Below the pieces are notes generated by a model. It searched no databases, was not told the origin of the DNA, and saw nothing but the letters and a program-made list of their open reading frames with translations. The position numbers were made by a program, and so were the translations under genes. Shown here in pieces: positions 29,457-38,991 of a stretch of 64,000 bases of DNA; the first letter of the stretch is position 1, and each line of letters starts with the position of its first letter. This stretch comes from Thalassobaculum sp. OXR-137 (GTDB lineage: Bacteria > Pseudomonadota > Alphaproteobacteria > Thalassobaculales > Thalassobaculaceae), in assembly GCF_034377285.1 (NCBI RefSeq), contig NZ_CP139715.1, forward strand, positions 620,001-684,000. The letters run 5' to 3'.

Positions 29457-29465
29457 GGGGGGCTC

Positions 29466-29915
29466 CTATCGGCTGCCCGAGCGCACGAAGGACATGTTGG
29501 CGACGCCCGCCGCCGACAGCCGATCCAGCACGCTCACCGTGTCCTGCAGGGCCACGCCGTCCGCCGGCTTGATCAGCACCCGCTGATCCGCCTTCTCGCG
29601 CACCTTGGCCATGATCTTCCGCTCGGCCTCGTCCAGGGTGACCATGTGCCCGCTCAGGCGCAGCCCGTCGGGCCGGATCTCCAGCAGCATGGCGCCGGTC
29701 ATCGCGCTGCCGGCCCCCGCCGAGGTCGGGGCGGCCAGATCGATGGTCCGCCAGTCCAGGAAGCTGGAGGCCAGCATGAAGAACACCAGCAGGATGAACA
29801 CCACGTCGATCAGCGGCGTCAGGCTGATGACCGCGCGGCGCCGGCGGCCGCTATTCGCCAGCCGCGGCGGCGTGTAGCCGGGTGGGACCGCGTCCGTATT
29901 CGCGCTCGTAGCCAT
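29466..29915 (-). CDS. exbD: ExbD/TolR-family protein (first copy)
   Basis: A 149-residue protein with the canonical transmembrane motif SLTPLIDVVFILLVFFMLAS, whose Asp is the proton-linked residue. A periplasmic domain follows (LEIRPDGLRLSGHMVTLDE, then RVLIKPADGVALQDTVSVLDRLSAAG). The start at 29915 (MATSANTD) is chosen for size. A longer frame exists but would extend farther into exbB. It overlaps the end of exbB by about 65 nt in a different frame. Confidence 0.88.
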   Translation of the reverse strand: MATSANTDAVPPGYTPPRLANSGRRRRAVISLTPLIDVVFILLVFFMLASSFLDWRTIDLAAPTSAGAGSAMTGAMLLEIRPDGLRLSGHMVTLDEAERKIMAKVREKADQRVLIKPADGVALQDTVSVLDRLSAAGVANMSFVRSGSR

Positions 29916-30669
29916 GACCGTCGCTTTCCCCCACCTGCGTGGAGAGATCCTGTGTGAAGACGCCCGTGATGGCGCTGTCCATCTCATGGGCGGTGCGCTC
30001 GACCACCCGTTCCAGCCAGTTCAGCGCCGCCACCGCCGGGATGGCGACGGCCAGACCGACCGCGGTGGTCAGCAGCGCCTCCCAGATGCCGCCGGACAGC
30101 ACGGCCGGGTTCACCTGATTGCCCGCGGCCTCCAATTGCTGGAACGCGCCGATCATGCCGAGCACCGTGCCGAAAAGGCCGAGCAGCGGCGCCAGCGAGG
30201 CGATCACCTCCAGCGGCCGCAGATAGCCGCGCAGCTCCTCGAGCATGTCGCCGCCGAACCGTACGGCCTCCTCGCGGATCTTGTGATCCGGCAGACCGCG
30301 CTGCTGGCCGATCAGCGCCCGCGTGACGGCCTGGGCCACCGGATTGCGCTTGCTGCGGACGGCGGCCAGCGCCTCCTGCGACCGGCCGGACCGCACCAGG
30401 GTCAAAGCGGTGCGCACCGACTTGCGGTCGCCGAGACGGGCGGCGCGGAACTGCCACAGCTTCACCAGGACGATGGCCAGGGCGATCACCGACATGGCGA
30501 TCAGGATCGCCACCACCGGGCCGCCCGCCGCCAGCATGTCGGTCAGGCTGGCGAGCCAATCCGGCTCCACCGCCTCGACCGCCGGCGCCCCGAGACCCTG
30601 GGCCGCATCCGCCGCGCCGGCGGGGTCCGCCGTGCCGGTCGCGGCCGTCGTGCCAACGGTATCGTTCAT
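29851..30669 (-). CDS. exbB: ExbB/TolQ/MotA-family proton channel protein
   Basis: A 272-residue inner-membrane protein. A first helix (GGPVVAILIAMSVIALAIVLVKLW) is followed by a cytoplasmic region. Two late helices then contain ASLAPLLGLFGTVLGMIGAFQQLEAAG and WEALLTTAVGLAVAIPAVAALNW, the signature of ExbB/TolQ. The start at 30669 (MNDTVG) is the first ATG with a plausible upstream region. The C-terminal tail (EREYGRGPTRLHAAAAGE) overlaps the first exbD. It forms the proton motor for TonB. Confidence 0.88.
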   Translation of the reverse strand: MNDTVGTTAATGTADPAGAADAAQGLGAPAVEAVEPDWLASLTDMLAAGGPVVAILIAMSVIALAIVLVKLWQFRAARLGDRKSVRTALTLVRSGRSQEALAAVRSKRNPVAQAVTRALIGQQRGLPDHKIREEAVRFGGDMLEELRGYLRPLEVIASLAPLLGLFGTVLGMIGAFQQLEAAGNQVNPAVLSGGIWEALLTTAVGLAVAIPAVAALNWLERVVERTAHEMDSAITGVFTQDLSTQVGESDGHGYEREYGRGPTRLHAAAAGE

Positions 30670-30798
30670 GCCGACACCTTCCGACGATCCGGTCGGCAGA
30701 CGTCCCGGTCGTGCTGCGGGACATTGCGACGGGTCGCGCACTGGGCCAGGCGCATGATCTCAGCTCCTTGGTTCGGAAATCGGTCGCAGCGGACTTTA

Positions 30799-30821
30799 TT
30801 GCGACCGCCTCGCATTCGCAA
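30799..30821. promoter_or_regulatory. Possible iron-responsive operator upstream of exbB
   Basis: TTGCGA and TCGCAA flank 11 bp, giving an inverted repeat about 130 nt before exbB, in the spot where a Fur-type site would be expected. The CGCATTCGCAA half is the better match. This is a weak call. Confidence 0.3.
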
Positions 30822-31278
30822 GGACCTAGATGCTGCGGTGCGGAGGTCTTCGCCTGCGGTATCGGAACAGTCAGGCCGGCTTCTCCTCCGCATCGCGCCG
30901 GATCCGAACGGCGATCGGCTAAGCCCCTCGCTTGTTTGAGATTTTTTCGGACGGGGTTTGTCGAGGCAGATCAACGGCCTATGGAATGTCAACCCGGTTT
31001 TGCGTCCTATTCCGACTTGTTATGTCGTAAACAGAACATTAAACATGCTGCAACCGATGGGCGTCCGGGTCTGTCTTCGCGACCGATGCCGGACCGCCCA
31101 CGGTTTGGACTGTGGGCGGGCGAGCCAATCGCCGGTCCGCCAAGAGCAAGAACGCGCGCAAGACGCGCCGCCATCTTTAACGCCGCCGCGGCTTGGATCG
31201 TTGGGCCAGCGCCTGGCGCGATGGCCCCATGGAACGGGGCCGCCCTTACAGGGCCGCGGCCGGCCTAGACCTCGCATC
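30822..31278. other. Gene-free stretch, divergent upstream region
   Basis: About 700 nt separate exbB (start 30669) from the methyltransferase gene (31397). Frames here have no recognisable protein and poor coding character. An AT-rich part (30940-31050) holds a possible promoter, TTGTTA at 31017 and TAAACA at 31040, separated by 17 bp. The resulting transcript would have a leader of roughly 350 nt. Confidence 0.4.
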
Positions 31279-31315
31279 GCCATCCGTGACGGATGGCCCG
31301 AACCCGCGATCGGGC
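31279..31315 (+). promoter_or_regulatory. Leader hairpins upstream of the betaine methyltransferase gene
   Basis: GCCATCC and GGATGGC (31279-31297) form a 7-bp stem with a 5-nt loop. GCCCGA (31296-31301) and TCGGGC (31310-31315) form a second stem that shares the GC at 31296-31297, so the two cannot both be complete. The function is unknown. Confidence 0.4.
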
Positions 31316-31396
31316 CGGGAGGCCGTATCAGGAGCCGAAGGCGGCACCTTTTTATGCACCCGGACGCCCGGTCCCCCACAACGACCGGAGGCCATC

Positions 31397-33091
31397 ATGG
31401 AGCAGACCGCCCGACAGACCACCAACGCCGAGCTGCGGCTCGACGCCCAGGCATACGGCGAGAACCCGCTGGAAAACCGCGACACCGACCTCTATCGCGG
31501 CGAATACATCATGTCCTTCGTGGAGAAGTGGGACGAACTGATCAACTGGACCGCCCGCGCCGAGAGCGAAGGCCAGTTCTTCATGGACGTCCTGCGGGCC
31601 CGCGGGAAGGAAACCGTTCTCGATGTCGCCTGCGGGACAGGCTTCCATTCGGTGCGTCTGCAAGAGGCGGGCTTCAACGTGACCTCCGCCGACGGCTCGG
31701 CGGCGATGATCGCCAAGGCGTTCCAGAACGCCCAGTCCCGCGGCCTGATCCTGAAGACAGTGCAGGCCGACTGGCGCTGGCTGAACCGGGACATCCAGGG
31801 CAAGTACGACGCCATCATCTGCCTCGGCAACTCGTTCACCCACCTGCATACCGAGGCCGACCGCCGGCGCGCGCTCGCCGAGTTCTATGCCGCGCTGAAG
31901 CATGACGGCATCCTGATCCTCGACCAGCGCAACTACGACGCCATGCTGGATCACGGCTTCAGCACGCAGCACAAGTTCTACTACGTCGGCGACAAGGTGA
32001 CGGCCGAGCCGGAGTATATCGACGAGGGGCTGGCCCGCTTCAAATACAGCTTCCCGGACGGCTCCGAGTACACGCTCAACATGTGCCCGATCCGCAAGAA
32101 CTACGTCCGGCGCCTGCTGTCGGAGGCCGGGTTCCAGCGGGTGCGCACCTATGGCGACTTCCAGGAGACCTACGCCGACGCAGACCCGGATTTCTTCATC
32201 CATGTCGCCGAGAAATCTACCCTGCACGTGGTGCGCTGGGGCGGCGGCACCCGGGACGATGGCGAGACCGACGTCCGCGACGTCGCCGAGGATTATTACG
32301 ACAGCGAGGACGCAGACACGTTCTACAGCATGGTCTGGGGCGGCGAGGACCTGCATGTCGGCATCTATGACGACACCAAGGTGATCCGCGAGGCGAGCGA
32401 CACCACCATCGACAAGATGGCGGAAGCCCTGCCGGGCCTAGACCAGAATTCGCGCGTGCTGGACATCGGTGCCGGCTATGGCGGCGCGATGCGCCGGCTG
32501 GTGAAACGCTACGGCAACAGCGCGACCTGCCTGAACATCTCCGAGATCCAGAACGACACCAACCGGAGCAAGATCCGGCGCGACCGGCTGGCCGACAAGA
32601 TCAAGGTCATCCACGGCGTGTTCGAGGACATTCCGGAGCCCGAAGGCAGCTACGACGTGGTGTGGAGCCAGGACGCGATCCTGCATTCCGACCAGCGCGC
32701 CAAGGTGCTGACCGAGGTGCACCGGGTTCTGAAGCCAGGCGGCCACTTCATCTTCACCGACCCGATGCAGGCCGACGACGTGCCGGAAGGCGTGCTGCAG
32801 CCGGTCTACGACCGCCTCCAGCTCACCTCGCTGGGCTCCATGCGGTTCTACCGCGAGGCGGCCGAAGCGGCGGGCCTCGAAACCGTCGAGCAGCGCGAGA
32901 TGACCAACCAGCTCCGCACCCACTACGACCGGGTCCGCGAGGATCTGGTGGGCAATTACGACAAGCTGCGCGAGAGCGGCGCGTCGGCCGAGTATCTCGA
33001 CAAGATGATCGTCGGCCTGGAGAACTGGGTGAAGGCCGCCGATGCCGGCTACCTCGCCTGGGGCATCCAGATCTTCCGCAAGCCGGACTGA
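31397..33091 (+). CDS. Fused glycine/sarcosine N-methyltransferase - sarcosine/dimethylglycine N-methyltransferase
   Basis: A 564-residue two-domain methyltransferase that should convert glycine to glycine betaine by three SAM-dependent methylations. The N-terminal half (to about 280) has [14 protein letters not shown] (SAM loop, residues about 75-88) and the GSMT-like opening [19 protein letters not shown]. The C-terminal half has [14 protein letters not shown] (about 355) and [13 protein letters not shown] (about 420-432), typical of SDMT. GSMT and SDMT are separate proteins in Ectothiorhodospira and fused in Actinopolyspora. The start at 31397 has GGAGG 5-9 nt upstream. metK follows on the same strand. 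Confidence 0.9.
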   Translation: MEQTARQTTNAELRLDAQAYGENPLENRDTDLYRGEYIMSFVEKWDELINWTARAESEGQFFMDVLRARGKETVLDVACGTGFHSVRLQEAGFNVTSADGSAAMIAKAFQNAQSRGLILKTVQADWRWLNRDIQGKYDAIICLGNSFTHLHTEADRRRALAEFYAALKHDGILILDQRNYDAMLDHGFSTQHKFYYVGDKVTAEPEYIDEGLARFKYSFPDGSEYTLNMCPIRKNYVRRLLSEAGFQRVRTYGDFQETYADADPDFFIHVAEKSTLHVVRWGGGTRDDGETDVRDVAEDYYDSEDADTFYSMVWGGEDLHVGIYDDTKVIREASDTTIDKMAEALPGLDQNSRVLDIGAGYGGAMRRLVKRYGNSATCLNISEIQNDTNRSKIRRDRLADKIKVIHGVFEDIPEPEGSYDVVWSQDAILHSDQRAKVLTEVHRVLKPGGHFIFTDPMQADDVPEGVLQPVYDRLQLTSLGSMRFYREAAEAAGLETVEQREMTNQLRTHYDRVREDLVGNYDKLRESGASAEYLDKMIVGLENWVKAADAGYLAWGIQIFRKPD

Positions 33092-33106
33092 CCGATCCCA
33101 CCGAAC

Positions 33107-33151
33107 GGCGCCGGGGCAGGGCGCGCGAGACCGCAGCCCCGCCCCGGCGCC
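33107..33151 (+). promoter_or_regulatory. Strong hairpin between the methyltransferase gene and metK
   Basis: GGCGCCGGGGC (33107-33117) pairs perfectly with GCCCCGGCGCC (33141-33151). An inner GGGC/GCCC stem lies beyond one mismatch, with a 13-nt loop. No T-run follows, so it is not a standard terminator. It ends 32 nt before metK and could be an attenuator, an mRNA-processing signal or a regulatory leader. Confidence 0.6.
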
Positions 33152-33183
33152 TCTTCCCGACAACAACGAAGGACCGTCAGAAC

Positions 33184-34365
33184 ATGACTGACAGAACATG
33201 GCTGTTCACCAGTGAATCCGTCTCCGAGGGCCATCCGGACAAGGTCTGCGACCGGGTCTCCGACAGCGTGCTCGACGCTTTCCTCGCCACCGGCGAGGAC
33301 GTGCGCGTCGCCTGCGAGACCCTGGCGACCACCAATCACGTCACCATCGCCGGCGAGGTCCGCGGCCCCGAAGCCGTGCTGAAGGAAGTCGAGGGCATCG
33401 CCCGCGAGGCGATCAAGGATATCGGCTACGAGCAGGACGGCTTTCACTGGAAGACCTGCGAGATCGTCAACCGGCTGCACGCCCAGTCCTCCGACATCGC
33501 GCTCGGCGTCGATGCCGGCAACAAGGCCGAGGAGGGTGCCGGCGACCAGGGCATCATGTTCGGCTATGCCTGCAACGAGACCGAAGAGCTGATGCCGGCG
33601 CCGATCCAGTTCTCCCACCGCATCCTGCGGCTGATGGCGGAAGCCCGGAAATCCGGCAAGGAGCCGCGCTTCGGCCCGGACAGCAAGAGCCAGGTCACCC
33701 TGCGCTACGAGAACGGCAAGCCGGTCGGCATCGACACGGTGGTGGTCTCCACCCAGCACGCCGAGTCGGTCGATCAGGACACCGTGCGCGAGATGGTGAA
33801 GCCGTTCGTCACCCAGGCCCTGCCGGAAGGCTGGACCCTGGCCGACGACCGGTTGCTGGTGAACCCGACCGGCCGCTTCGTGATCGGCGGTCCGGACGGC
33901 GACGCGGGTCTGACCGGGCGCAAGATCATCGTCGACACCTATGGCGGTGCGGCCCCGCACGGCGGCGGCGCCTTCTCCGGCAAGGATCCGACCAAGGTCG
34001 ACCGCTCGGCCGCCTATGCCGCGCGCTACCTGGCGAAGAACGTGGTCGCCGCCGGTCTCGCCGACAAATGCGTGATCCAGCTCGCCTATGCCATCGGCGT
34101 GCCGGAGCCGGTCGCGGTCTATGTCGACACCCAGGGCACCGGCCGCGTGGACGAGGACCGTCTCGGCCGCGTCCTGCGCGAGCGGGTGCGCCTGACGCCG
34201 CGGGGCATCCGCGAGCATCTCGGCCTGCTGAAGCCGATTTACGCCCGCACCGCGGCCTACGGCCATTTCGGCCGGCCGACGGAGAAGGACGGCGGCTTCG
34301 GCTGGGAGCGCACGGACATCGCCAACGACCTCGCCCGCGAATTCGGCGCCGAGGCGGCGGACTGA
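33184..34365 (+). CDS. metK: S-adenosylmethionine synthetase
   Basis: A 393-residue enzyme making SAM from methionine and ATP. Motifs are [19 protein letters not shown] at the N-terminus, [16 protein letters not shown] (the adenosine-contacting loop), [10 protein letters not shown], and [19 protein letters not shown] (the phosphate loop). It starts with ATG at 33184, 92 nt after the methyltransferase. Since betaine synthesis uses three SAM per molecule, the placement suggests dedicated supply, though this could be the only metK. A strong terminator follows. No SAH hydrolase gene is nearby. Confidence 0.96.
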   Translation: MTDRTWLFTSESVSEGHPDKVCDRVSDSVLDAFLATGEDVRVACETLATTNHVTIAGEVRGPEAVLKEVEGIAREAIKDIGYEQDGFHWKTCEIVNRLHAQSSDIALGVDAGNKAEEGAGDQGIMFGYACNETEELMPAPIQFSHRILRLMAEARKSGKEPRFGPDSKSQVTLRYENGKPVGIDTVVVSTQHAESVDQDTVREMVKPFVTQALPEGWTLADDRLLVNPTGRFVIGGPDGDAGLTGRKIIVDTYGGAAPHGGGAFSGKDPTKVDRSAAYAARYLAKNVVAAGLADKCVIQLAYAIGVPEPVAVYVDTQGTGRVDEDRLGRVLRERVRLTPRGIREHLGLLKPIYARTAAYGHFGRPTEKDGGFGWERTDIANDLAREFGAEAAD

Positions 34366-34426
34366 GGGAGCGGCGATAAATCGCCCTCTGGGTCCCGGAT
34401 CAGGCCCGGGAAGACGAAGAAAACGG

Positions 34427-34460
34427 AAAGGCCCGCGCCGGATAGGCGCGGGCCTTTCTT
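34427..34460 (+). terminator. Rho-independent terminator after metK
   Basis: AAAGGCCCGCGCC (34427-34439) pairs with GGCGCGGGCCTTT (34445-34457) around a 5-nt loop, followed by CTT. It lies about 60 nt after the metK stop. Confidence 0.85.
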
Positions 34461-34616
34461 CCTTTCTCCCCCCATACGCTCCCCGGATTCATTCCGGGGC
34501 AATCCCGTCATCGGGCGTGACCGTCGGCGACAAATCACCGGCGCCCGCCCCAGGCTCCACGGATCGCCCCGGAATAAATCCGGGGAGTGGGGGGAGGTGT
34601 TGGTGTCGGCTCCCTA

Positions 34617-34705
34617 TCAGTACGGCGGCTCGGACGTTGTCACGACCACGTGGCCGAGCAAGTCGTGGCGGATCGCCTCTTTCGATCTCTGGTGGCGCAC
34701 GCCAG
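34617..34705 (-). pseudogene. Decayed betB-like 3' end, array copy 1
   Basis: On the minus strand this reads RSKEAIRHDLLGHVVVTTSEPPY-stop. The real BetB ends [12 protein letters not shown]...APEAPY-stop. The frame stays open, but there is no start and nothing upstream resembles the rest of the enzyme. Confidence 0.65.
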
Positions 34706-34956
34706 TTGATGCTAACCCGCCTGAGAGAACCTCTGCGGTGTCAGGGTCCAATAACCCCCTCAAGCCACCCGACCATCCTACAGCCGCGGGACATTCTTCG
34801 CCTCTCCCTCACCCCCATACACTCCCCGGATTTATTCCGGGGCGATCCCGTCATCAGGCGTGACCTTCGGCGACAGATCACCAACGCTCGCCCCAGGCTT
34901 AACGGATTACCCCGGAATAGATCCGGGGAGTGGGGGGCATTGTTGTCGGCCCCCTA

Positions 34957-35034
34957 TCAGTACGGCGGCTCGGACGCTGTCGCGACCGCGTGGCCGAGCG
35001 AGCCGTGGCGGATCAGATCTCTGGTGGCGCAGAC
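34957..35034 (-). pseudogene. Decayed betB-like 3' end, array copy 2
   Basis: It reads DLIRHGSLGHAVATASEPPY-stop on the minus strand, with the SKEA codons deleted compared with copies 1 and 3. This accounts for most of its shorter 333-bp unit. Confidence 0.6.
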
Positions 35035-35292
35035 CGGTTGCTGCTAACTCGCCTAAGAGAACCTCTGCGGTGTCAGGGTCTAATAGCCCCCTCGAGCCAC
35101 CCGATCATCCTACAGCCGCGGGACACTCTTCGCTTCTCCCTCACCCCCCATATACTCCCCGGATTTATTCCGGGGCGATCCCGTCATCAGGCGTGACCTC
35201 CGGCGACAGATCACCGGCGCCCGCCCCAGGCTCCACGGATCGCCCCGGAATAAATCCGGGGAGTGGGGGGAGGTGTTGGTGTCGGCCCGCTC

Positions 35293-35380
35293 TCAATACG
35301 GCGGCTCGGACGCTGTCGCGACCGGGTGGCCGAGCAAGTCGTGGCGGATAGCCTCTTTAGATCTCTGGTGGCGCAGGCCA
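35293..35380 (-). pseudogene. Decayed betB-like 3' end, array copy 3
   Basis: It reads QRSKEAIRHDLLGH-PVATASEPPY-stop on the minus strand, closest to copy 1. Its stop codon TGA and the last PPY match the other copies, whereas betB ends APY. Confidence 0.65.
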
Positions 35381-35631
35381 GTTGCTGCTAACCCGCCTAA
35401 GAGAACCTCTGCGGTGTCAGGGTCCAATAGCCCCCTCGAGCCACTCGAGCATCCTACAGCCGCAGGACACTCTTCGCTTCTCCCTCACCCCGTACACTCC
35501 CCGGATTTATTCCGGGGCGATCCCGTCCTCAGGCGTGACCTTCGGCGACAGATCACCAACGCCCGCCCCAGGCTCCACGGATTACCCCGGAATAAATCCG
35601 GGGAGTGTTGGCATGAGGGAAGCTCAGCCCC

Positions 35632-37092
35632 TCAATACGGCGCCTCAGGGGCGTTCACCGCGACATAGACCGAGCGCACCTCGGAATAGTGGTGGATCGC
35701 CTCCTTGGAGTTCTCGCGGCCCACGCCGGACGCCTTCACGCCGCCGAACGGCGCCTCCACCGGGGTCAGGTTGTAGGCGTTGATGTACAGGCTCCCGGCC
35801 TCCAGCTGACCCACCACCCGATGGGCGCGGGCGAGATCGCGGGTGAACACCCCGGCGGCCAGACCGAACTCGGTGGCGTTGGCGCGGGCGATGCCGTCCG
35901 CCTCGTCGGCGAAGTCGAGCACCGACATCACCGGGCCGAAGATCTCCTCCCGGGCGATGGTCATGCCGTCGGTCACATCGGCGAAGACCGTCGGCTCCAG
36001 GTACCAGCCGCCCCGGTCGATCCGCTTGCCGCCGGTGACGAGCCGCGCCCCCTCCTCGATCCCCTTGGCGATATAGCCTTCGACGATTTTGAGCTGGCGT
36101 TCGGAGACCATCGGGCCGTAGGTCGTCGCCTCGTCCATCGGGTCGCCGATCACTGCGTCGCCCAGCCGCTCGGTCAGGCGTTTGAGAAACGCCTCCTTGA
36201 TGCCCTTCTGCACGAAGACCCGGGTGCCGTTGGAGCAGATCTGGCCGGAGCTGTAGAAGTTGCCGACGATGGCGCCGCTGACGGCCGCTTCCACATCGGC
36301 ATCGTCGAAGACCAGGATCGGCGACTTGCCGCCCAGCTCCATGGTGACGTGCTTGATGCCTGCCGCCGCCGCCGCATAGACCTTGCGCCCCGTCGGCACC
36401 GAGCCGGTGAGCGAGACCTTGGCGACCCGAGGATCGGTGGTCAGTGCCGCCCCCACGGGCCCCATTCCCTGCACCACGTTGAACACGCCCGCCGGCGCCC
36501 CCGCCTCGATCAGGATCTCCGCCACCTTGAGGGTGCAGAGCGGCGTCATCTCCGACGGCTTGAACACCATCGTGTTGCCGCAGGCGAGCGCCGGGGCGGC
36601 CTTCCAGCAGGCGATCTGGGTCGGATAGTTCCAGGCGCCGATACCCACGCACACGCCCAGCGGTTTGCGCATGGTGTAGACAAAATCGCCCCCCGCGAGT
36701 TGCACATGCTCGCCGGTCAGGCTGCCGGCCAGCCCGCCGAAATACTCCAGCGCGTCCGCCCCCGAGCTGGCATCGGCCACCAGGGTCTCGGACAGCGGCT
36801 TGCCGGTATCGAGGGTCTCCAGCACGGAGAGTTCCCGGTTGCGCTCGCGGATGATGTCCGCGGCCCGGCGCAGCACCCGGCCGCGCTCGGTCCCGCTCAT
36901 CGCCGCCCAGCCGGCGCAAGCTGCCCTGGCGGAAGCCAGGGCCCTGTCGACGATCGTCGGGGTGGCGGCGTGCAGCTTTGCGATGGTCTCCCCGGTGGCG
37001 GCATAGACAACCTCGATCGGATCGCCCGCGGTGTCCTCCACGTATTCGCCGTCGATGAAATGGCTGGCTTTCGGCTGTGCGTCGTAGCTCAT
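35632..37092 (-). CDS. betB: Betaine aldehyde dehydrogenase
   Basis: A 486-residue NAD(P)-dependent aldehyde dehydrogenase oxidising betaine aldehyde to glycine betaine. It has the cofactor segment [33 protein letters not shown], the catalytic Glu in [10 protein letters not shown] and the catalytic Cys in [15 protein letters not shown]. The C-terminal segment [20 protein letters not shown] is typical of BetB. The start at 37092 (MSYDAQPK) lies just before the choline-sulfatase stop, so the two are an operon. A longer frame upstream lies inside betC and is rejected. No choline dehydrogenase gene (betA) is in the window. Confidence 0.9.
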   Translation of the reverse strand: MSYDAQPKASHFIDGEYVEDTAGDPIEVVYAATGETIAKLHAATPTIVDRALASARAACAGWAAMSGTERGRVLRRAADIIRERNRELSVLETLDTGKPLSETLVADASSGADALEYFGGLAGSLTGEHVQLAGGDFVYTMRKPLGVCVGIGAWNYPTQIACWKAAPALACGNTMVFKPSEMTPLCTLKVAEILIEAGAPAGVFNVVQGMGPVGAALTTDPRVAKVSLTGSVPTGRKVYAAAAAGIKHVTMELGGKSPILVFDDADVEAAVSGAIVGNFYSSGQICSNGTRVFVQKGIKEAFLKRLTERLGDAVIGDPMDEATTYGPMVSERQLKIVEGYIAKGIEEGARLVTGGKRIDRGGWYLEPTVFADVTDGMTIAREEIFGPVMSVLDFADEADGIARANATEFGLAAGVFTRDLARAHRVVGQLEAGSLYINAYNLTPVEAPFGGVKASGVGRENSKEAIHHYSEVRSVYVAVNAPEAPY

Positions 37093-37102
37093 GTCCGTGT
37101 CC

Positions 37103-38611
37103 TTATTCGCCGCGGGGGAAGCGCTGGTTCTCTTCGACCACATTGAGATCCATGTGGTTGCGCATGAAGCGCTCGGACGCCTTGAGCAGCGGCTGGTGGT
37201 CCCAGGGATAATACGCGCCGTTGCGCAGCGCCTCGTACACCACCCAGCGCCGTGCCTGGCTGGACCGCACATCGGCATCGAACCGGTCGAGATCCCAGCG
37301 CCCGTCCGCCTCTGCCCGAAACTCGGCCAGGGTCTCGGCGTGCGCCGGATCGCCCGCCAGGTTGGTCAGCTCGTGCGGATCGGCTTCCAGGTCGAAGAGC
37401 TGATCCGGGTCCAGGCTGCATCGGGTGTATTTCCATCTGCCCCGGCGCAGGGCGACCAGCGGCGCGTAGGAGCCCTCGGCCGCATACTCCATCACCACGG
37501 AGCCCGAACGCGGCGCCCCGCTGGCGACGGACACCAGGCTCTTGCCCTCGGTCCAGGGCAGCACCTCATCCATGGAGATGCCGGCCAGCTCCGCCAGGGT
37601 CGGCGTGACGTCCAGGGTCGAGGCCGGGGCGGCGATCAGGCCCGGCGCCATTCCGGGGGCCGAGATCATCAGCGGCACTCGCGAGGAGCCGTCGAAGAAG
37701 CTCATCTTGAACCACAACCCGCGCTCGCCGAGCATGTCGCCGTGGTCGGAGACGAACAGGATGATCGCCTCCTGCCGTGTGCGCTCCATCGTGTCGAGGA
37801 TCTCGCCGATCTTGTCGTCCAGGTAGCTGATATTGGCGAAATAGGCCCGGCGGGAGCGGCGGATATTCTCCTCGGTGATGTCGAACTTGCGCCAGTCGTT
37901 GGCGTCGAACAGCCGCTGGGAATGCGGGTCGTGGTCCGCGTAGTCCATCGCCGGGACGGTCGGCAGCAGATGCTCGCAGTCCTCGTAGAGATCCCAGTAT
38001 TTGCGCCGGGCAACATAGGGGTCGTGCGGATGGGTGAAGCTGACCGTCAGGCACCAGGGCCGGCCGTCATGGCCGCGCGACAGGTCGTAGATCTTGCGCA
38101 CGGCGTTGTAGGCGACCTCGTCGTCATACTCCATCTGGTTGGAGATCTCGGCCACGCCCGCCCCGGTGACCGAGCCGAGATTGTGATACCACCAGTCGAT
38201 CCGCTCCCCCGGCTTGCGGTAGTCCGGGGTCCAACCGAAATCGGCCGGATAGATGTCGGTGGTCAGCCGCTCCTCGAAGCCGTGGAGCTGATCCGGCCCG
38301 ACGAAATGCATCTTGCCGCTGAGGCAGGTCTGATAGCCGGCCCGGCGCAGGTGATGGGCATAGGTCGGGATGGCGGACGAGAACTCGGCGGCGTTGTCGT
38401 AGACGCCGGTGAGCGAGGGAAGCTGCCCCGACATGAAGGACGCCCGCCCCGGCGCGCAGAGTGGGGAGGCGGTATAGGCATTGGCGAAGCGGGTCGAGCG
38501 CTCCGCCAGCCGGCGCAGGTTCGGGGTATGGAGCCACGGCGCCGGCCCGTCGGGGAACAGGGTTCCATTCAACTGGTCGACCATCAGGATGAGGATGTTG
38601 GGGCGCGCCAT
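37103..38611 (-). CDS. betC: Choline sulfatase
   Basis: A 502-residue sulfatase that releases choline from choline-O-sulfate. The formylglycine motif is [15 protein letters not shown] (C-x-P-x-R), about residue 54. N-terminal metal ligands are in [13 protein letters not shown]. The histidine and Asp ligands fall in [12 protein letters not shown], which is highly conserved in BetC, along with [13 protein letters not shown]. The start at 38611 (MARPNIL) is preferred over an earlier in-frame start in an Arg/Ala-rich stretch. It lies 10 nt upstream of betB, so together they feed sulfated choline into betaine if a choline dehydrogenase exists elsewhere. Confidence 0.9.
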   Translation of the reverse strand: MARPNILILMVDQLNGTLFPDGPAPWLHTPNLRRLAERSTRFANAYTASPLCAPGRASFMSGQLPSLTGVYDNAAEFSSAIPTYAHHLRRAGYQTCLSGKMHFVGPDQLHGFEERLTTDIYPADFGWTPDYRKPGERIDWWYHNLGSVTGAGVAEISNQMEYDDEVAYNAVRKIYDLSRGHDGRPWCLTVSFTHPHDPYVARRKYWDLYEDCEHLLPTVPAMDYADHDPHSQRLFDANDWRKFDITEENIRRSRRAYFANISYLDDKIGEILDTMERTRQEAIILFVSDHGDMLGERGLWFKMSFFDGSSRVPLMISAPGMAPGLIAAPASTLDVTPTLAELAGISMDEVLPWTEGKSLVSVASGAPRSGSVVMEYAAEGSYAPLVALRRGRWKYTRCSLDPDQLFDLEADPHELTNLAGDPAHAETLAEFRAEADGRWDLDRFDADVRSSQARRWVVYEALRNGAYYPWDHQPLLKASERFMRNHMDLNVVEENQRFPRGE

Positions 38612-38829
38612 GGATTGCTTCCCGGTCCGGGTTTCAGGGTCGGCCGCCCGAGAACAGGCTTGCCGACTCCCCGTCCCTAGCCGATCGGCCGCGACGGCGC
38701 AAAGGCACCGGCGGCCGACGGCCCGGATCGGGGGTGTTTGCATTCTTCACGGACAACCGCTGCGATCTTGCGCCGGGGCGACGGGAGATGGCGGATCGGG
38801 AGCGGCGGCTTGTCCCTCCTCTCCCCCCT

Positions 38830-38941
38830 CCGACTTCCTGGAGACCCTGGAGGGGTCATCCAGGATCGTGCCCCCGCCGGTCAGTCATAGGGTCCAGGAC
38901 AGCGCCCCGGATCAAGTCCGGGGACGCTTCCAGGAAGTCGG
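38830..38941. repeat. Dispersed intergenic repeat, copy 4 (112 bp)
   Basis: Bounded by CCGACTTCCTGGA and TCCAGGAAGTCGG; the core contains CCCCGGATCAAGTCCGGGG as in copy 3. It lies in the gap 38612-38991 between betC and the lactonase gene. Nothing else is recognised there. Confidence 0.75.
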
Positions 38942-38991
38942 ATGGGGGGATGGAGGGATGGGGGGACGGAAGAGCCCAGCCCGCGCCCCCC

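Larger units (their letters stand above)
34481..35603. repeat. Tandem array of roughly 340-bp units between metK and betB
   Basis: Units begin with the palindrome CCCCGGATTTATTCCGGGG at 34481 (variant GATTCATTC), 34824, 35157 and 35499, giving periods of 343, 333 and 342 bp. Each is followed 67 bp later by its inverse copy CCCCGGAATAAATCCGGGG (34567, 34910, 35243, 35585). Next comes a betB-like 3' end and a spacer beginning TGCTAACCCGCCTGAGAGAA or close variants. The fourth unit runs straight into the real betB end. The gap from metK to betB holds no other gene. Confidence 0.85.

Noticed and set aside
33092-33183. SAM-II, SAM/SAH or SAH riboswitch before metK
   Set aside because: Only a simple GC hairpin is visible; I do not find the conserved core sequences, so no class is assigned.
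34481-35603. Possible CRISPR array in the repeats between metK and betB
   Set aside because: Units are about 340 bp with related interiors and inverted palindromes, not short direct repeats with unique spacers.
37093-37278. Upstream extension of betB
   Set aside because: It lies inside betC in another frame and encodes Arg/Cys-rich sequence without similarity to aldehyde dehydrogenases.
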